Shown one piece after another: positions 12,754 through 13,474 of a stretch of DNA of 13,474 nt; positions within the stretch are counted from its first letter, which is position 1, and each line of letters opens with the position of its first letter. The notes under the pieces are model-generated. The model was not told the origin of the DNA, did no database searches, and saw only the letters and a program-made list of their open reading frames with translations. Source of the stretch: Anaerolineales bacterium UBA1429 (lineage in GTDB: Bacteria > Chloroflexota > Anaerolineae > UBA1429); the NCBI GenBank assembly GCA_002329325.1, contig DCTX01000044.1, positions 24,489-37,962 on the forward strand, read 5' to 3'. The position numbers were made by a program, and so were the translations under genes.

Positions 12754-13474
12754 GGAACGGCGCAAAGGAGATCGCCAGGCACCTGGCCGTGGTGCTGGCC
12801 TATGCCGCCCTGGCGGCGATCATGCATTGGCCCCTGGCGCAGGGCCTGGGCACCGTGGTGGCCGGTCCGACCGGCTCCGACAACCTGGAAGCGCTGTGGC
12901 ACATCGCCCGGGCGGAGAGGGCCGTTTTCGAGCCATCCGCAAGCTTGCTCTTTGAGGAAGCGATCTACCATCCCTATGGGTGGCATCTCGCCAGCGGCGC
13001 TGTGCCTCCCTGGTTTGCCGTCTCCCTGGCACCCCTGACCCATCTGGTGGGGCCTGTGGCGGCCCTGAATCTCACGTACCTTGCCCTGCTCGTGATCGCG
13101 GGCGCAGGCGCCTACGGCATGGCCTATCACCTGACGCACAACCGGGCGGCCGCCTTCGTCGCCGGCCTGATCTATATGACGGCCCCCGTGCTCACGCTGC
13201 GGCTGCGCGGCCACGTGCATTTGCTGGCAGGCGCCGCCCTGCTGCCCCTGCCCTTTCTTTCCGCCGCGCTATCGCTGGATGGCGAGACGGCCAGGCGGCA
13301 ATCCAGGTTCGCTGTGGTCTCAGGCCTGGCCCTGGCCCTGACGATAGTCCAGCACTGGTACTATGTCTTCCTGGCTACACTCCCTTTCGCCGCCTTCGTC
13401 CTGGCCTACGGCGTCAAGCGCCGCCATTGGGGCGCCCCCCTCAAACTGCTGTGCATCGCGGGCCTGCTGAGCCT
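12750..13474 (+). CDS. Polytopic GT-C-like membrane glycosyltransferase, 3' end missing
   Basis: An open frame from ATG 12750 to the window end, about 241 codons with no stop, overlapping the previous stop as ATGA. It begins MRNGAKEIARHLAVVLAY with a first hydrophobic helix (about 10-30), then a loop containing GPTGSDNLEALWHIA (39-53). Next come AIYHPYGWHLASG (71-83) and several hydrophobic helices near 84-97, 99-120, 128-145, 157-171, 188-205 and 209-222. The short first periplasmic/exofacial loop with an Asp (D44), followed by YHPYG and a stack of helices, is the layout of GT39/YfhO-like GT-C proteins common in Chloroflexota. These use polyprenyl-phosphate sugars at the outer membrane face. 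It would therefore act after or beside export. Specificity is unknown, and the missing C-terminal half could carry a soluble domain. Confidence 0.83.
   Translation, partial: MRNGAKEIARHLAVVLAYAALAAIMHWPLAQGLGTVVAGPTGSDNLEALWHIARAERAVFEPSASLLFEEAIYHPYGWHLASGAVPPWFAVSLAPLTHLVGPVAALNLTYLALLVIAGAGAYGMAYHLTHNRAAAFVAGLIYMTAPVLTLRLRGHVHLLAGAALLPLPFLSAALSLDGETARRQSRFAVVSGLALALTIVQHWYYVFLATLPFAAFVLAYGVKRRHWGAPLKLLCIAGLLS

Noticed and set aside
11383..12765. A reverse-strand open frame of about 460 codons opposite the GT4-like gene
   Set aside because: It mirrors the forward gene and has no recognisable domain or ribosome site; the forward frame carries the family motifs.
945..13474. A toxin-antitoxin, phage defence or CRISPR system
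   Set aside because: No nuclease, helicase, Cas, TIR or toxin motif and no spaced repeats were seen. All genes fit glycan synthesis, modification or export.

Overview
The window is GC-rich and gene-dense. Most gaps are under 50 bp, and GTG and TTG starts sit beside ATG starts. The MetK sequence, the large stock of GT4 glycosyltransferases and the style of the last membrane protein suggest a Chloroflexota (Anaerolineae/Chloroflexia-like) bacterium. This is inferred from protein style only; there is no rRNA or other taxonomic anchor.

Layout. (1) Bases 1-794 hold the 3' two thirds of metK (S-adenosylmethionine synthase), followed by a strong GC hairpin and a near-consensus promoter that mark the end of one unit and the start of another. 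(2) Bases 945-8022 are a forward run of six genes: a degenerate methyltransferase-like protein with an octa-aspartate tail, a GT4 glycosyltransferase, a five-bladed propeller glycosidase-like protein, a formylglycine-type sulfatase, and two more GT4 glycosyltransferases. (3) Bases 8041-9668 run on the reverse strand and encode the two halves of a polysaccharide ABC exporter: a Wzm/TagG-like permease and a Wzt/TagH-like ATPase without the carbohydrate-binding tail. (4) From 9837 to the window end the strand is forward again: a small coiled-coil protein, a GT4 glycosyltransferase, a GT4-like protein with altered donor-site residues, and the start of a polytopic GT-C-like membrane protein that runs off the window.

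Taken together this looks like part of a surface polysaccharide or exopolysaccharide locus that assembles a glycan in the cytoplasm and exports it through an ABC transporter. Four clear GT4 enzymes and one doubtful one would add sugars, the Wzm/Wzt pair would move the lipid-linked chain across the membrane, and the GT-C-like protein would act at the outer face. A cytoplasmic sulfatase and a cytoplasmic propeller glycosidase inside the biosynthetic run are the odd part, as is the coiled-coil protein placed divergently to the exporter. No initiating phosphoglycosyl transferase, Wzx flippase, Wzy polymerase, nucleotide-sugar gene, sulfotransferase or formylglycine-generating enzyme is visible, so the locus probably continues beyond the window. 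No tRNA, rRNA, CRISPR array, insertion sequence or phage feature was seen.
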